Shown here one piece after another: positions 22,158 to 33,224 of a stretch of DNA of 64,000 bases. This DNA is from Plantago ovata (Eukaryota > Streptophyta > Magnoliopsida > Lamiales > Plantaginaceae): positions 67,678,496-67,742,495 of the forward strand of contig CM051457.1 in assembly GCA_028274465.1 (NCBI GenBank), given 5' to 3'. Position 1 is the stretch's first letter. The number at the start of each line of letters is the position of its first letter. The notes below the pieces were generated by a model, which was given only the letters and a program-made list of their open reading frames with translations, was not told the DNA's origin and did no database searches. The translations under genes and the position numbers were made by a program.

Positions 22158-24761
22158 TTACAATATCCGCATACCATGACTCTTCATTAGGTGCTCATCG
22201 GGGAGGTCTTCATTGATGGGTATCGGATCAATAGGAATATTAGGTATTCGAGATAAATGATCTGCTACTAAATTCTCCCTACCAGCTCTATCTACTATGG
22301 TCAAATCAAAGTCTTGCAGCAAAAGGACCCAACGGATTAATCTAGGCTTAGAATCTTGCTTAGCTATCAAATGTCTCAAAGCAGCATGATCAGTATGAAC
22401 ATTCACAGGATGTCCAATTAAATAAGACCTAAACTTTTGTAAAGCAAAGACAACAGCTAAAAATTCATTTTCAGTAGTTGTATAATTAACCTGCGCGGAG
22501 TCTAGAGTCTTACTAACATAATAAATCACACGATACTGCTTATCAACTTTTTGGCATAAAACAGCACCCATAGCAAAATTCGAAGCATCACACATAATTT
22601 TGAAAGGAAGATTCCAGTCAGGTGGCACAACAATGGGAGCAGAAACAAGTTTTTCCTTAAGGGTATTAAAAGCAACTAAGCATTCATTGGAGAAATGGAA
22701 AACCACATCTTTAGCAAGCAAGCTACTTAGAGGTTTAGCAATTTTTGAAAAATCTTTAATAAACCTCCTATGAAAACCTACATGGCCAAGAAAATATTGC
22801 AATTCTTTCACGCAAGTAGGTGGGGGAAGTTTTTCAATGATTTCTATCTTAGCCTTGTCTACCTCAATACCTCTTTCTGAAACTACATGTCCTAGAACAA
22901 TGCCTTCTCTAACCATATAATGACTCTTCTCCCAGCTTAAGATCAAATTGCATTCAATGCACCTTTTCAAAACTAGATCTAACATTTCCAAGCACTCATC
23001 AAATGAATCACCAAAAAGGGAAAAATCATCTATGAAAACTTCAACAAATTTAGTTACCATGTCAGAGAAAACAGAAAGCATGCACCTTTGAAAAGTGGCG
23101 GGAGCATTGCATAGTCCAAATGGCATCCTCCTAGAGGCAAATGTTCCGAATGGACAAGTAAATGTCGTCTTCTCCTGATCCTCCGGTGCAATCGGAATCT
23201 GGTAGAAACCTGATAAACCATCAAGAAAACAATAGAACTTTCGCCCCGCAAGGCGGTTTAGCATGTCATCTATAAATGGTAAAGGGAAGTGGTCTTTTTT
23301 AGTGGCGGCATTTAATCTTCTGTAGTCAATGCACATCCGCCATCCAGTGGTCTTCCTAACCGGTACCAATTCTCCCTTCTCATTTTCTTCCACCGTGACT
23401 CCCGATTTCTTAGGAACTACATGTACCGGGCTCACCCATCGACTATCTGGAATGGGATAAATCATATCAGCATCTAACAACTTGATCACTTCCTTTTTTA
23501 CCACCTCTTGCATTGCTGGATTTATCCTTCGCTGAGGTTGCCTAACAGGTTTGGCATCTTGTTCTAGAGTGATGTTGTGCACGCATCTTGTAGGGCTAAT
23601 TCCTTTGATATCGCTGATCCCCCATCCTATAGCTGCGGAATTTTCCTTCAATACTTCAATCAGCTTACTTTCTTCATTGTCTGAGAGATGCGAGGAGACA
23701 ATCACAGGCTTTTTCTGATTTTCTCCTAAATACACATACTTGAGGTGCGCAGGAAGCGGCTTCAATTCTAAGCTAGGTTCTTCAGGAAACCCACTTTCTT
23801 CTTCTTCTTTATCCAAAGGTTCAAGTACCTCTTCTCCTGCGGGAATTTCTGGGGTGCTATCCATTATTTCCACTAGTTCCCTTGCTTCTTTGGTCATGTA
23901 GCACGTCTCAGCTTGCATTGTTAGTGCTTCCTCAAGTGGTTCGCGGTCGCCATGGTTATGATGAAATTCTGGAATTGCGGATTCGTACCAATCGACAAAT
24001 TTTAACTCCTCCGCAACTTCCTTATCTCTGACGCTACATCCTACCAACTCAATCTTTTCGCCCATTACCTCCATAGTTATTTTCTTGCCCTTAAGTTCAA
24101 GGCATGTGTTGGTAGTTGCCATGAATGGTCTCCCTAGTAGTACTACGTGCTCACGGATATGGCTCTTTCCCTCGTCCGCGGATTTCATTACTACAAAATC
24201 AGCTGGGATTATCAATTTGTCCACTTTCACAAGGATGTCTTCTATTATCCCGACTGGCCTCTTCACACTTTGGTCTGCCATTTGGACCACCATATCAGTT
24301 GGTGTCAATTCTCCGAGTTCCAGGGCCTTGTATACCGAATACGGCATTAAGTTAATGCTAGCTCCTAAGTCAAGCATTGTCTGCGTAGTTCGTCCATTCC
24401 CTAAGGCTATGTCGATGATGAAGCTGCCAGGATCCTTTTTCTTCATGGGCAATCCGGCAATCGAGTTGACCGTTTCAACCCCATTCACTTCCTTTTCTGA
24501 AGTAATCCTTTTGTTCTTGATCTCACGAAAGAATTTCGTATAAGCTGGAATATTCTGGATTAACTCTAAGAGTGGCACATTGACCTCCACCTTTGACAGT
24601 CTTTGGAATAGGGGTGAATCTTGAATATCCTTCTTGACTGGTTTGATCCGACTCGGGTATGGCACGTGTGGCTTTGGAGGCACATATGGATTGGAAGATT
24701 TTTGAAGTCCTCCTGGCATACTAGTTCCTATCTCGGCCTCTTCATCATCTATGTCTATCAC
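22158..24761 (-). CDS. pol: Athila pol: protease, reverse transcriptase, RNase H
   Basis: An 867-codon open frame. The aspartic protease is near residues 110-220 (active site MLDLGASINLMP near 131). RT is about 390-640, with GWRMCIDYRRLN, the catalytic FIDDFSLFG near 575 and YFLGHVGFHRRFI. RNase H is about 710-830 ([12 protein letters not shown] near 722; [11 protein letters not shown] near 787). It ends HGMRIL at a frameshift before the integrase. Upstream, the same frame is joined to gag except for a single stop at 24867-24869, so this ATG may not be the native start. It would supply maturation and reverse transcription in the particle. Confidence 0.9.
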   Translation of the reverse strand: MIDIDDEEAEIGTSMPGGLQKSSNPYVPPKPHVPYPSRIKPVKKDIQDSPLFQRLSKVEVNVPLLELIQNIPAYTKFFREIKNKRITSEKEVNGVETVNSIAGLPMKKKDPGSFIIDIALGNGRTTQTMLDLGASINLMPYSVYKALELGELTPTDMVVQMADQSVKRPVGIIEDILVKVDKLIIPADFVVMKSADEGKSHIREHVVLLGRPFMATTNTCLELKGKKITMEVMGEKIELVGCSVRDKEVAEELKFVDWYESAIPEFHHNHGDREPLEEALTMQAETCYMTKEARELVEIMDSTPEIPAGEEVLEPLDKEEEESGFPEEPSLELKPLPAHLKYVYLGENQKKPVIVSSHLSDNEESKLIEVLKENSAAIGWGISDIKGISPTRCVHNITLEQDAKPVRQPQRRINPAMQEVVKKEVIKLLDADMIYPIPDSRWVSPVHVVPKKSGVTVEENEKGELVPVRKTTGWRMCIDYRRLNAATKKDHFPLPFIDDMLNRLAGRKFYCFLDGLSGFYQIPIAPEDQEKTTFTCPFGTFASRRMPFGLCNAPATFQRCMLSVFSDMVTKFVEVFIDDFSLFGDSFDECLEMLDLVLKRCIECNLILSWEKSHYMVREGIVLGHVVSERGIEVDKAKIEIIEKLPPPTCVKELQYFLGHVGFHRRFIKDFSKIAKPLSSLLAKDVVFHFSNECLVAFNTLKEKLVSAPIVVPPDWNLPFKIMCDASNFAMGAVLCQKVDKQYRVIYYVSKTLDSAQVNYTTTENEFLAVVFALQKFRSYLIGHPVNVHTDHAALRHLIAKQDSKPRLIRWVLLLQDFDLTIVDRAGRENLVADHLSRIPNIPIDPIPINEDLPDEHLMKSHGMRIL

Positions 24762-24866
24762 AGATGATCTGGGTTTGTCATTCTCTTCCGGAACTTCTTG
24801 AGGTTCTTCTGAACTTCCGCTAACCTCTTGTTCTGTGCTTGCCCCTCCATTATCGACCTCAGTAGA

Positions 24867-25997
24867 CTACACCCGCTTAGGACGTACAAAGTTAGGAATT
24901 TTGGTCATCTTGCCTCCTCGGAGCAGTAGATTCACCTCTTCGTACTCATTCTCCTCGGTAGCAACAGCTGGAGGTTGCTCGGGATCAGCTTCAGTTGTCT
25001 CTTCGGCAGGACTAGGATTGTCCTGTTCCTTGGAGTCGAGGGGTGATTCGCTCCTCCCCTCGGGTGCTTTGCTCACTACTTCCTGTGGGGTATCCTCGAC
25101 TTCATTGCCACACCTTCCACACTTCAGTAAGCTAAGCTCTTTGATGAGTTGCTCAGTTACTTCGATCGCTTCAAAAGCCCTCTCGATGCGAAGATTGTTC
25201 TCAGCCTGCCATGCGTGTGCTACCTCGAAGACACTCTCAATGGCTTTAATTCCTGCGTAAAATGCAAGTTCCTCCTCCTCACTGATGTCTTCGTCCTCAG
25301 AATAGCTTTCGTATAACCCGTCAGTTTCGTCTTGATTTGAGTATATGTTGGGGACTTCATTCGACATTATTTTCTCGGATTGAGCGGATCCATTGGCGTA
25401 CGTTTGAAAGACCTTCACTGCCTCTTCAACTGTACATTCTTCTAAACCTCCACATATCCCATCTATTTGAAGCCTAACTTCATCTCGTAGTCCTCCAACA
25501 AAAAACCAAATCAGCTCCCCATCGTCGAAACGGTGATGGGGGCACTCACGTTTATACAGCTCAAATCGTTCATAGGTGTCACAGAATCGCTCGAACTCTC
25601 CTTGCTTGAAGTATTCGATCCGATTCCGTAGTGCAATCGTCTCATGGTAAGGCATGAAACGTGCCAAGAACTCCTCGACTACTTGGCTCCAGGTCTTCAG
25701 TGATCTTGGTGCTAACCTTGCTATCCATATCCTCGGTTCATATCCCAAAGCAAAAGGAAATAATTTCCTGCATAATTGATCCTCTGTGAACCCCTTTGCT
25801 GGAACTTTTGCTACTTCCTCTTCATAGGACCTGATGAAGCTTATCGGGTTCATATCCTCTCCTTCTTCGAACCTTGGTATCCTTCTTACTACGGTGCTTG
25901 TTACCTCGTACCCCGATAACTCTTCTTCCAAGTATATAGCTGACCTCCTCCTGACTTGCGAGAACGTCGGTGTCAAGCGGGCTTTTAAGGTCGTCAT
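24867..25997 (-). CDS. gag: Athila gag, intact frame
   Basis: 376 codons. It is an Athila/Tat-type capsid region with KLFPFALGYEPRIWIARL, SLKTWSQVVEEFLARFMPY and CPHHRFDDGELIWFFVGGL, then an acidic middle (YSEDEDISEEEELAFYAG), a CGRCGNE cysteine motif and a Pro/Glu-rich tail. It ends at a UAG exactly in frame with the downstream pol region. The start is the first ATG giving the capsid domain, about 250 bases after the primer site. It is unlike the gag of the non-autonomous elements at 1-915 and 54339-55602. Confidence 0.85.
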   Translation of the reverse strand: MTTLKARLTPTFSQVRRRSAIYLEEELSGYEVTSTVVRRIPRFEEGEDMNPISFIRSYEEEVAKVPAKGFTEDQLCRKLFPFALGYEPRIWIARLAPRSLKTWSQVVEEFLARFMPYHETIALRNRIEYFKQGEFERFCDTYERFELYKRECPHHRFDDGELIWFFVGGLRDEVRLQIDGICGGLEECTVEEAVKVFQTYANGSAQSEKIMSNEVPNIYSNQDETDGLYESYSEDEDISEEEELAFYAGIKAIESVFEVAHAWQAENNLRIERAFEAIEVTEQLIKELSLLKCGRCGNEVEDTPQEVVSKAPEGRSESPLDSKEQDNPSPAEETTEADPEQPPAVATEENEYEEVNLLLRGGKMTKIPNFVRPKRV

Positions 25998-26228
25998 ACC
26001 TGGAAATCTGTATCAGGAGTAACTCAAAACTAAAAATTAGCCTCGTTGGAAATTTCGAAAAATCGAGAATAAATCTAGACATCGAATACTACTAAAGCTA
26101 GGAAAGGTGATTAGAAACAGACTAGGAAAGTAGTAATAGAGAGAGATTAAAAAGGAAAACTAAAACTAATAGAATTAGGAATCTAAAGCTGTAAATATAA
26201 ACAAATTAAACAGAAAAAAGGAGTATAG

Positions 26229-26246
26229 TCCCCGGCAACGGCGCCA
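26229..26246 (-). other. Athila primer binding site (tRNA-Asp type)
   Basis: Minus strand TGGCGCCGTTGCCGGGGA, three bases after the LTR terminus at 26250. Confidence 0.9.
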
Positions 26247-26249
26247 ATT

Positions 26250-27777
26250 TGATGAACGCGGATGTCGTGCTCCGGATTCAGTCAAATAAATTTGTAATTT
26301 AAGCCAAAGGCAATCCACAACTACAACGAAAACCGTAGTGTAGCAGTAGAATGACTCGAGTGTCGTTCTCTCAGGACTATAACTAGCTTTATCTGTTTAA
26401 CAAGAGAATATAAAACAGCAGACAGACAGCAATAGGGGGTTTCAAGCAGATAATGGAGATTGGTGATAGTATGGTCCTTCTTAACATAACGGGTCGATAA
26501 TCATTGATAAACGGGAATTTGTCGGATTCCAATTGATCAAATAAATTTGTATTTAGCCAAAGGTAATCCACAACTACAACGAAAACCGTAGTGTAGCAGT
26601 AGAATGACTCGAGTGTCGTTCTCTCAGGACTATAACTAGCTTTATCAAATCTAATTTAAAATATAAAAACAGCAAACAGATAGCAGAGGGGTTTCTAGCA
26701 GATAATGGAGATTGGTGATAGTATGGTCCTTCTTAACATAACGGGTCGGTAATCATGCATAAATTCCTCGGTCTTGCATAGAGATCTTTGAATCAATCTA
26801 GTGTCCTGTTGCAAGTATTAAGCACTACGAAGATAATTTGGTCTGACTAGTCAATCACGATTGTCCTAATGTGTTCCGTAATTATTCAACACTACGAAGA
26901 TAATTGGTCTGATGGTCGACTAGTGTCCGATTGTGCATAATAATCAATACAACATACGAGAATTTTGGTTACAACTGATCAACGAAATAAAGCAATGACA
27001 CGGAGTATAATGCGCGATATAGCCATTAGCATGATTATCTTCCCTTCGCTAAGAATTCACATACTACCACCAACGATAAGTTTAGCTACTCATAATAAGC
27101 ATGCAATCAACAGAAATCATAGAAGAAAACATGTTGAAAGAATATAAAATAAGTAGAATAAAACTGTAAGATACAAAGTTACCGAAGGTTGTCAATCTCC
27201 GAATGATTGCGGTCCTACGAGCTCCAAACTGCTATGAAAAAGTATCCCCTAAGCTACAGAACTCCCAGGACAGGCCCCGGGAAGTTCCTACCTAAAACTA
27301 TAGAGAGAGGTGAGAGAGAAGGTCTGGAAAGATATGATTTTCGGAGAGAAAACTGAGCACTATATATAGACCCCGAATAAACTCTGGGGCGGTTCGCCGC
27401 AGGATGGGGCGGTTCGCCCCCCCGTCTTTTTCGCGGAATTCCGCGTTTTTCGACGTGGATTTGGATTTCTTCACCTTTTCGGACTCGGTTTCTGACTTCT
27501 AGTGGCCTTCTAACCTCCAGATTCGACCCCTAGACTCCAAATCCTATCCGGAAACCTTCAGATACTCCAAATAGGCTTCTGGAACACCAATTCCTTGTCA
27601 ACTTCAATATAATTGCCCAGAAATCCCTGAATTTCATCCAAAACCTGTAAAATAAAATCTAAAGGGAAACGTGACACTATTCTAATAAAATGTACTAAAA
27701 TATAGCTAAATTAACATAGAGGATATCTAAAATAGGTGAAAAAGACTCGAATGAAAGTGTAAAATACACATTCATCA
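26250..27777 (-). repeat. Athila LTR shared by the two tandem copies (1528 bp)
   Basis: In element orientation, upstream (27778 and on) is the PPT and 3' region of the second copy; downstream (26246) is the primer site of the first. TATA box 27360-27369; GC palindromes 27386-27420. It differs from the LTR at 17826 at only scattered positions. Confidence 0.9.
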
Positions 27778-29296
27778 AACTCCCCAAACCGAACCTTTGC
27801 TTGTCCTCAAGCAACTAAGCTAGACTCTAATACAAAAAACATGCAAGACACAAAATGGAGTTTCATGCCAAATAAAATGAACTAATCTACTGAATCTACC
27901 AAAAAACATATGAACAAAAATCATACGAATCAAAGCATGAATATAGGTTGAAGAATACCTCGATTGACTTATACACATCCACATAAGCACTTATGTCAAG
28001 ACAAGATAGTCTCTCGTAACATTCTCTACCTGGACCTAGTTAGTGACGACGTAATGAAGCATGCTAAGATACGAATGGTTGCCCCGTGCCTATGAAACTG
28101 AGGACTTACTGCTGTTCCACCATGTTAAGACTTTCCCTCAAAAGAGGTCGAACCAGTACTGGCTCTCATCAAACGAAGGAGGGTTCCCTATAAAAGATAA
28201 CTCTCCCCTATTCTACCCATCTCTCAAGTAAAGTCTTAAGCTATTCACCACTTCCTGAATGGCAGGACGAGGGTGGTCTAGAACAGATGACACTCAAGAC
28301 AAAAAAGATAAAAGATAAAAAACACGATTACGAACATCACAAAAATGGAAAAGACTCAACACTTTGCTAAACTGCTATTTGGCTTTCTTTTTTTTGGACC
28401 CTTCTTTGCTTTTTTGGGGTCTTTTCTTTTTTTTTCTTTCCAGATTCTTTTTTTCTTTTTCCTTTTTCTCTTTTTTTCTGGAATTTTTTCTTTTTTTTTC
28501 GATTTTTCTAGCCAGCAGTAGCATAACAAAAAGAGAAACAAAATGACTCACACGACTTCCCCAAACCTATTCGAAAGAATAGGTTGGAGTACAAAATTTA
28601 CGAAAAAAGAAAAACAAACTCATGATACGAAAATGAAAAACACAAACAAGTCTATGACGGTGTAACCCCTCCCCTAACCTATTCGGAAGAATAGGTTATA
28701 AACAAAGGATCACACAACCTCACACTACCTCCTTCCTAGGCATTTAGCAATCTCAAAGCATGGTGAAGACTTGTTGCCTCTTAGGTACATAATTACTCGG
28801 GAAAACAACCATAAGACCCTAACATGCATCATCCTATTATAAAGGCCTTCGTGAACCGCAGTAGAGAAAACACTACTAAGTGATGTCGAGACTACCTAGT
28901 TCAACTAAGTGCAATACATAAATGTGACAAACCAAGCGAGAAAAACCTCAAACAAATTCATAGAGATGAAGCATACGATTAATGGCATAGCTAGTTGATC
29001 TTCCCAATAAAAAAGTTCAAACAATTCGGCAATAAACTCCATAAAAAACATGCAAAACTATCCTATGATGAATGTAGTGAATGCAACCTAAAAAATCTAA
29101 GAAAGCAGTAAACGTGCAAATGCAAAAAAAATCACGAGCAAGATAAGTATAAAGATAAACAGCGATAACCTCCTCCCCAAACTTGAACGTCGTCGCTCAT
29201 CCCGAACGCCGAAAGTGGATCCAAGGTGAGAGCTAATGCTTGTATAAGTTACCTATAATACACAATCAAACTCGTGAGAAAACAAAACAAAACACA
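27778..29296 (-). other. Athila 3' non-coding region, second copy
   Basis: Nearly identical to 19354-20873. PPT at 27778-27790, polypyrimidine stretch about 28385-28500, hairpins at 28564-28585 and 28676-28697. Confidence 0.75.
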
Positions 29297-30575
29297 CTAA
29301 CGTTCGGTGGAGGCGGTATGGGTAAGCTCAAGGTGATCAACCTCCCTTTCATCACTAGATATCTCGAAGTACGGCTTCACTCGCTGACCATTCACCTTGA
29401 ATCTATTGCCCGTCTTTGGATCGAAGAGTTTAACAGCTCCATGGGGAGCAACTTCGATAATTTCGTACGGTCCATCCCAACGAGTACGGAGCTTTCCAGG
29501 AAATAGTCGAAGGCGAGAATTAAATACCAAAGATTTTTGTCCAGGAATCAATTCCTTACGTACTATACCACGATCATGATACTTCTTAGTACGTTCCTTG
29601 TAGATCTTGGCATTTTCATAAGCACCTAGTTGTAATTCATCAAGCTCATCTAGTTGCAACAATCGTTCTTCGCCAGCTTTTCCCATATCAAGGTTGAGTG
29701 CTTTAATGGCCCAATATGCCTTGTGTTCTAGTTCTACGGGAAGATGACATGCTTTCCCATACACAAGTCTGTACGGAGTGGTCCCGATCACCGTCTTGTA
29801 GCTAGTCCTGTATGCCCAAAGTGCATCATTCAATTTTCCTGCCCAATCCTTCCTACTAGGTTTCACTACTCGCTCTAGGATCTTCTTGATTTGGCGGTTG
29901 CTGACTTCGACTTGCCCCGATGTCTGTGGGTGATAAGGTGTAGCGACACTATGGTGGACATTGTATCTCTTAAGAAGGGAGGCAAACGTTCTATTGACGA
30001 AGTGTGACCCTCCATCGCTGATGATTGTCCTAGGGCACCCAAATCTCGAGAATATGACCTCCTTCAAGAACTTCATAACCACTGCGCCGTCATTTGTTTT
30101 TGTAGGAATTGCCTCTACCCATTTAGTCACGTAGTCCACTGCAACAAGAATGTACTCATAGCCTCCACTGTTTGGAAATGGTCCCATAAAAATCAATGCC
30201 CCATACATCGAAAGGTTCTACCACTAGATTCCCTTGAAGGGGCATTTCATCTTTCTTGCCGATACCACCTCCTCGTTGACACGGGTCACAATTCTTCACA
30301 AAACTTCGAGCATCTTTGTATATTGTTGGCCAGAAAAATCCTGCCTGCAGTACCTTGCGTGTTGTCTTTAATCCATTGTAGTGCCCCCCACAGTTAAGCT
30401 CATGGCAATGGCTCAGTACACTTTGCTTCTCTTCTTGTGGCACGCATCTCCTTAGAATCCCATCAGCTCCTTCCTTGAATAGATGCGGATCATCCCATAT
30501 GTAAGTCCTGCATTGCTTAGCAAGAGCTCTCTTGTCCGAGGCTGAAAAGTTAGTGGGGCAAATATTCATAGCCAA
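29297..30575 (-). pseudogene. pol: Athila integrase, second copy (frameshifted)
   Basis: Translations of both frames (30575-30156 and 30208-29297) are identical to the first copy, with the same frameshift near 30203 and the same separation from the RNase H frame. Sharing the lesions shows that the copies descend from one defective element. Confidence 0.9.
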
Positions 30576-30580
30576 ATAGT

Positions 30581-33224
30581 TTACAATATCCGCATACCAT
30601 GACTCTTCATTAGGTGCTCATCGGGGAGGTCTTCATTGATGGGTATCGGATCAATAGGAATATTAGGTATTCGAGATAAATGATCTGCTACTAAATTCTC
30701 CCTACCAGCTCTATCTACTATGGTCAAATCAAAGTCTTGCAGCAAAAGGACCCAACGGATTAATCTAGGCTTAGAATCTTGCTTAGCTATCAAATGTCTC
30801 AAAGCAGCATGATCAGTATGAACATTCACAGGATGTCCAATTAAATAAGACCTAAACTTTTGTAAAGCAAAGACAACAGCTAAAAATTCATTTTCAGTAG
30901 TTGTATAATTAACCTGCGCGGAGTCTAGAGTCTTACTAACATAATAAATCACACGATACTGCTTATCAACTTTTTGGCATAAAACAGCACCCATAGCAAA
31001 ATTCGAAGCATCACACATAATTTTGAAAGGAAGATTCCAGTCAGGTGGCACAACAATGGGAGCAGAAACAAGTTTTTCCTTAAGGGTATTAAAAGCAACT
31101 AAGCATTCATTGGAGAAATGGAAAACCACATCTTTAGGAAGCAAGCTACTTAGAGGTTTAGCAATTTTTGAAAATCTTTAATAAACCTCCTATGAAAACC
31201 TACATGGCCAAGAAAAGATTACAATTCTTTCACGCAAGTAGGTGGGGGAAGTTTTTCAATGATTTCTATCTTAGCCTTGTCTACCTCAATACCTCTTTCT
31301 GAAACTACATGTCCTAGAACAATGCCTTCTCTAACCATATAATGACTCTTCTCCCAGCTTAAGATCAAATTGCATTCAATGCACCTTTTCAAAACTAGAT
31401 CTAACATTTCCAAGCACTCATCAAATGAATCACCAAAAAGGGAAAAATCATCTATGAAAACTTCAACAAATTTAGTTACCATGTCAGAGAAAACAGAAAG
31501 CATGCACCTTTGAAAAGTGGCGGGAGCATTGCATAGTCCAAATGGCATCCTCCTAGAGGCAAATGTTCCGAATGGACAAGTAAATGTCGTCTTCTCCTGA
31601 TCCTCCGGTGCAATCGGAATCTGGTAGAAACCTGATAAACCATCAAGAAAACAATAGAACTTTCGCCCCGCAAGGCGGTTTAGCATGTCATCTATAAATG
31701 GTAAAGGGAAGTGGTCTTTTTTAGTGGCGGCATTTAATCTTCTGTAGTCAATGCACATCCGCCATCCAGTGGTCTTCCTAACCGGTACCAATTCTCCCTT
31801 CTCATTTTCTTCCACCGTGACTCCCGATTTCTTAGGAACTACATGTACCGGGCTCACCCATCGACTATCTGGAATGGGATAAATCATATCAGCATCTAAC
31901 AACTTGATCACTTCCTTTTTTACCACCTCTTGCATTGCTGGATTTATCCTTCGCTGAGGTTGCCTAACAGGTTTGGCATCTTGTTCTAGAGTGATGTTGT
32001 GCACGCATCTTGTAGGGCTAATTCCTTTGATATCGCTGATCCCCCATCCTATAGCTGCGGAATTTTCCTTCAATACTTCAATCAGCTTACTTTCTTCATT
32101 GTCTGAGAGATGCGAGGAGACAATCACAGGCTTTTTCTGATTTTCTCCTAAATACACATACTTGAGGTGCGCAGGAAGCGGCTTCAATTCTAAGCTAGGT
32201 TCTTCAGGAAACCCACTTTCTTCTTCTTCTTTATCCAAAGGTTCAAGTACCTCTTCTCCTGCGGGAATTTCTGGGGTGCTATCCATTATTTCCACTAGTT
32301 CCCTTGCTTCTTTGGTCATGTAGCACGTCTCAGCTTGCATTGTTAGTGCTTCCTCAAGTGGTTCGCGGTCGCCATGGTTATGATGAAATTCTGGAATTGC
32401 GGATTCGTACCAATCGACAAATTTTAACTCCTCCGCAACTTCCTTATCTCTGACGCTACATCCTACCAACTCAATCTTTTCGCCCATTACCTCCATAGTT
32501 ATTTTCTTGCCCTTAAGTTCAAGGCATGTGTTGGTAGTTGCCATGAATGGTCTCCCTAGTAGTACTACGTGCTCACGGATATGGCTCTTTCCCTCGTCCG
32601 CGGATTTCATTACTACAAAATCAGCTGGGATTATCAATTTGTCCACTTTCACAAGGATGTCTTCTATTATCCCGACTGGCCTCTTCACACTTTGGTCTGC
32701 CATTTGGACCACCATATCAGTTGGTGTCAATTCTCCGAGTTCCAGGGCCTTGTATACCGAATACGGCATTAAGTTAATGCTAGCTCCTAAGTCAAGCATT
32801 GTCTGCGTAGTTCGTCCATTCCCTAAGGCTATGTCGATGATGAAGCTGCCAGGATCCTTTTTCTTCATGGGCAATCCGGCAATCGAGTTGACCGTTTCAA
32901 CCCCATTCACTTCCTTTTCTGAAGTAATCCTTTTGTTCTTGATCTCACGAAAGAATTTCGTATAAGCTGGAATATTCTGGATTAACTCTAAGAGTGGCAC
33001 ATTGACCTCCACCTTTGACAGTCTTTGGAATAGGGGTGAATCTTGAATATCCTTCTTGACTGGTTTGATCCGACTCGGGTATGGCACGTGTGGCTTTGGA
33101 GGCACATATGGATTGGAAGATTTTTGAAGTCCTCCTGGCATACTAGTTCCTATCTCGGCCTCTTCATCATCTATGTCTATCACAGATGATCTGGGTTTGT
33201 CATTCTCTTCCGGAACTTCTTGAG
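30581..33224 (-). pseudogene. pol: Athila pol, second copy, 5'-truncated and frameshifted
   Basis: Frame 33240-31219 carries protease and RT as in the first copy. A one-base deletion near 31172 breaks it, and RNase H continues in frame 31144-30581. Homology to the first copy stops at 33224, within the gag-pol linker; the apparent upstream residues (MNFKVTQ) come from the adjoining chromovirus LTR. Gag, primer site and 5' LTR are absent. Confidence 0.9.

Larger units (their letters stand above)
17826..33224 (-). mobile_element. Tandem Athila array: LTR-internal-LTR-partial internal
   Basis: On the minus strand, LTR 26250-27777 acts as the 5' LTR of a full element running to the LTR at 17826-19353. 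It is also the 3' LTR of a second internal region (27778-33224) whose 5' part, gag and outer LTR are missing. The two internal copies are almost identical and share two inactivating frameshifts. This layout is expected from unequal recombination between LTRs rather than from two insertions. Lineage is Athila by gag-pol sequence, primer site and long non-coding 3' region. Confidence 0.85.

Noticed and set aside
24085..24543. 152-codon plus-strand ORF (and copy at 32507-32965)
   Set aside because: Antisense shadow of the Athila protease region.
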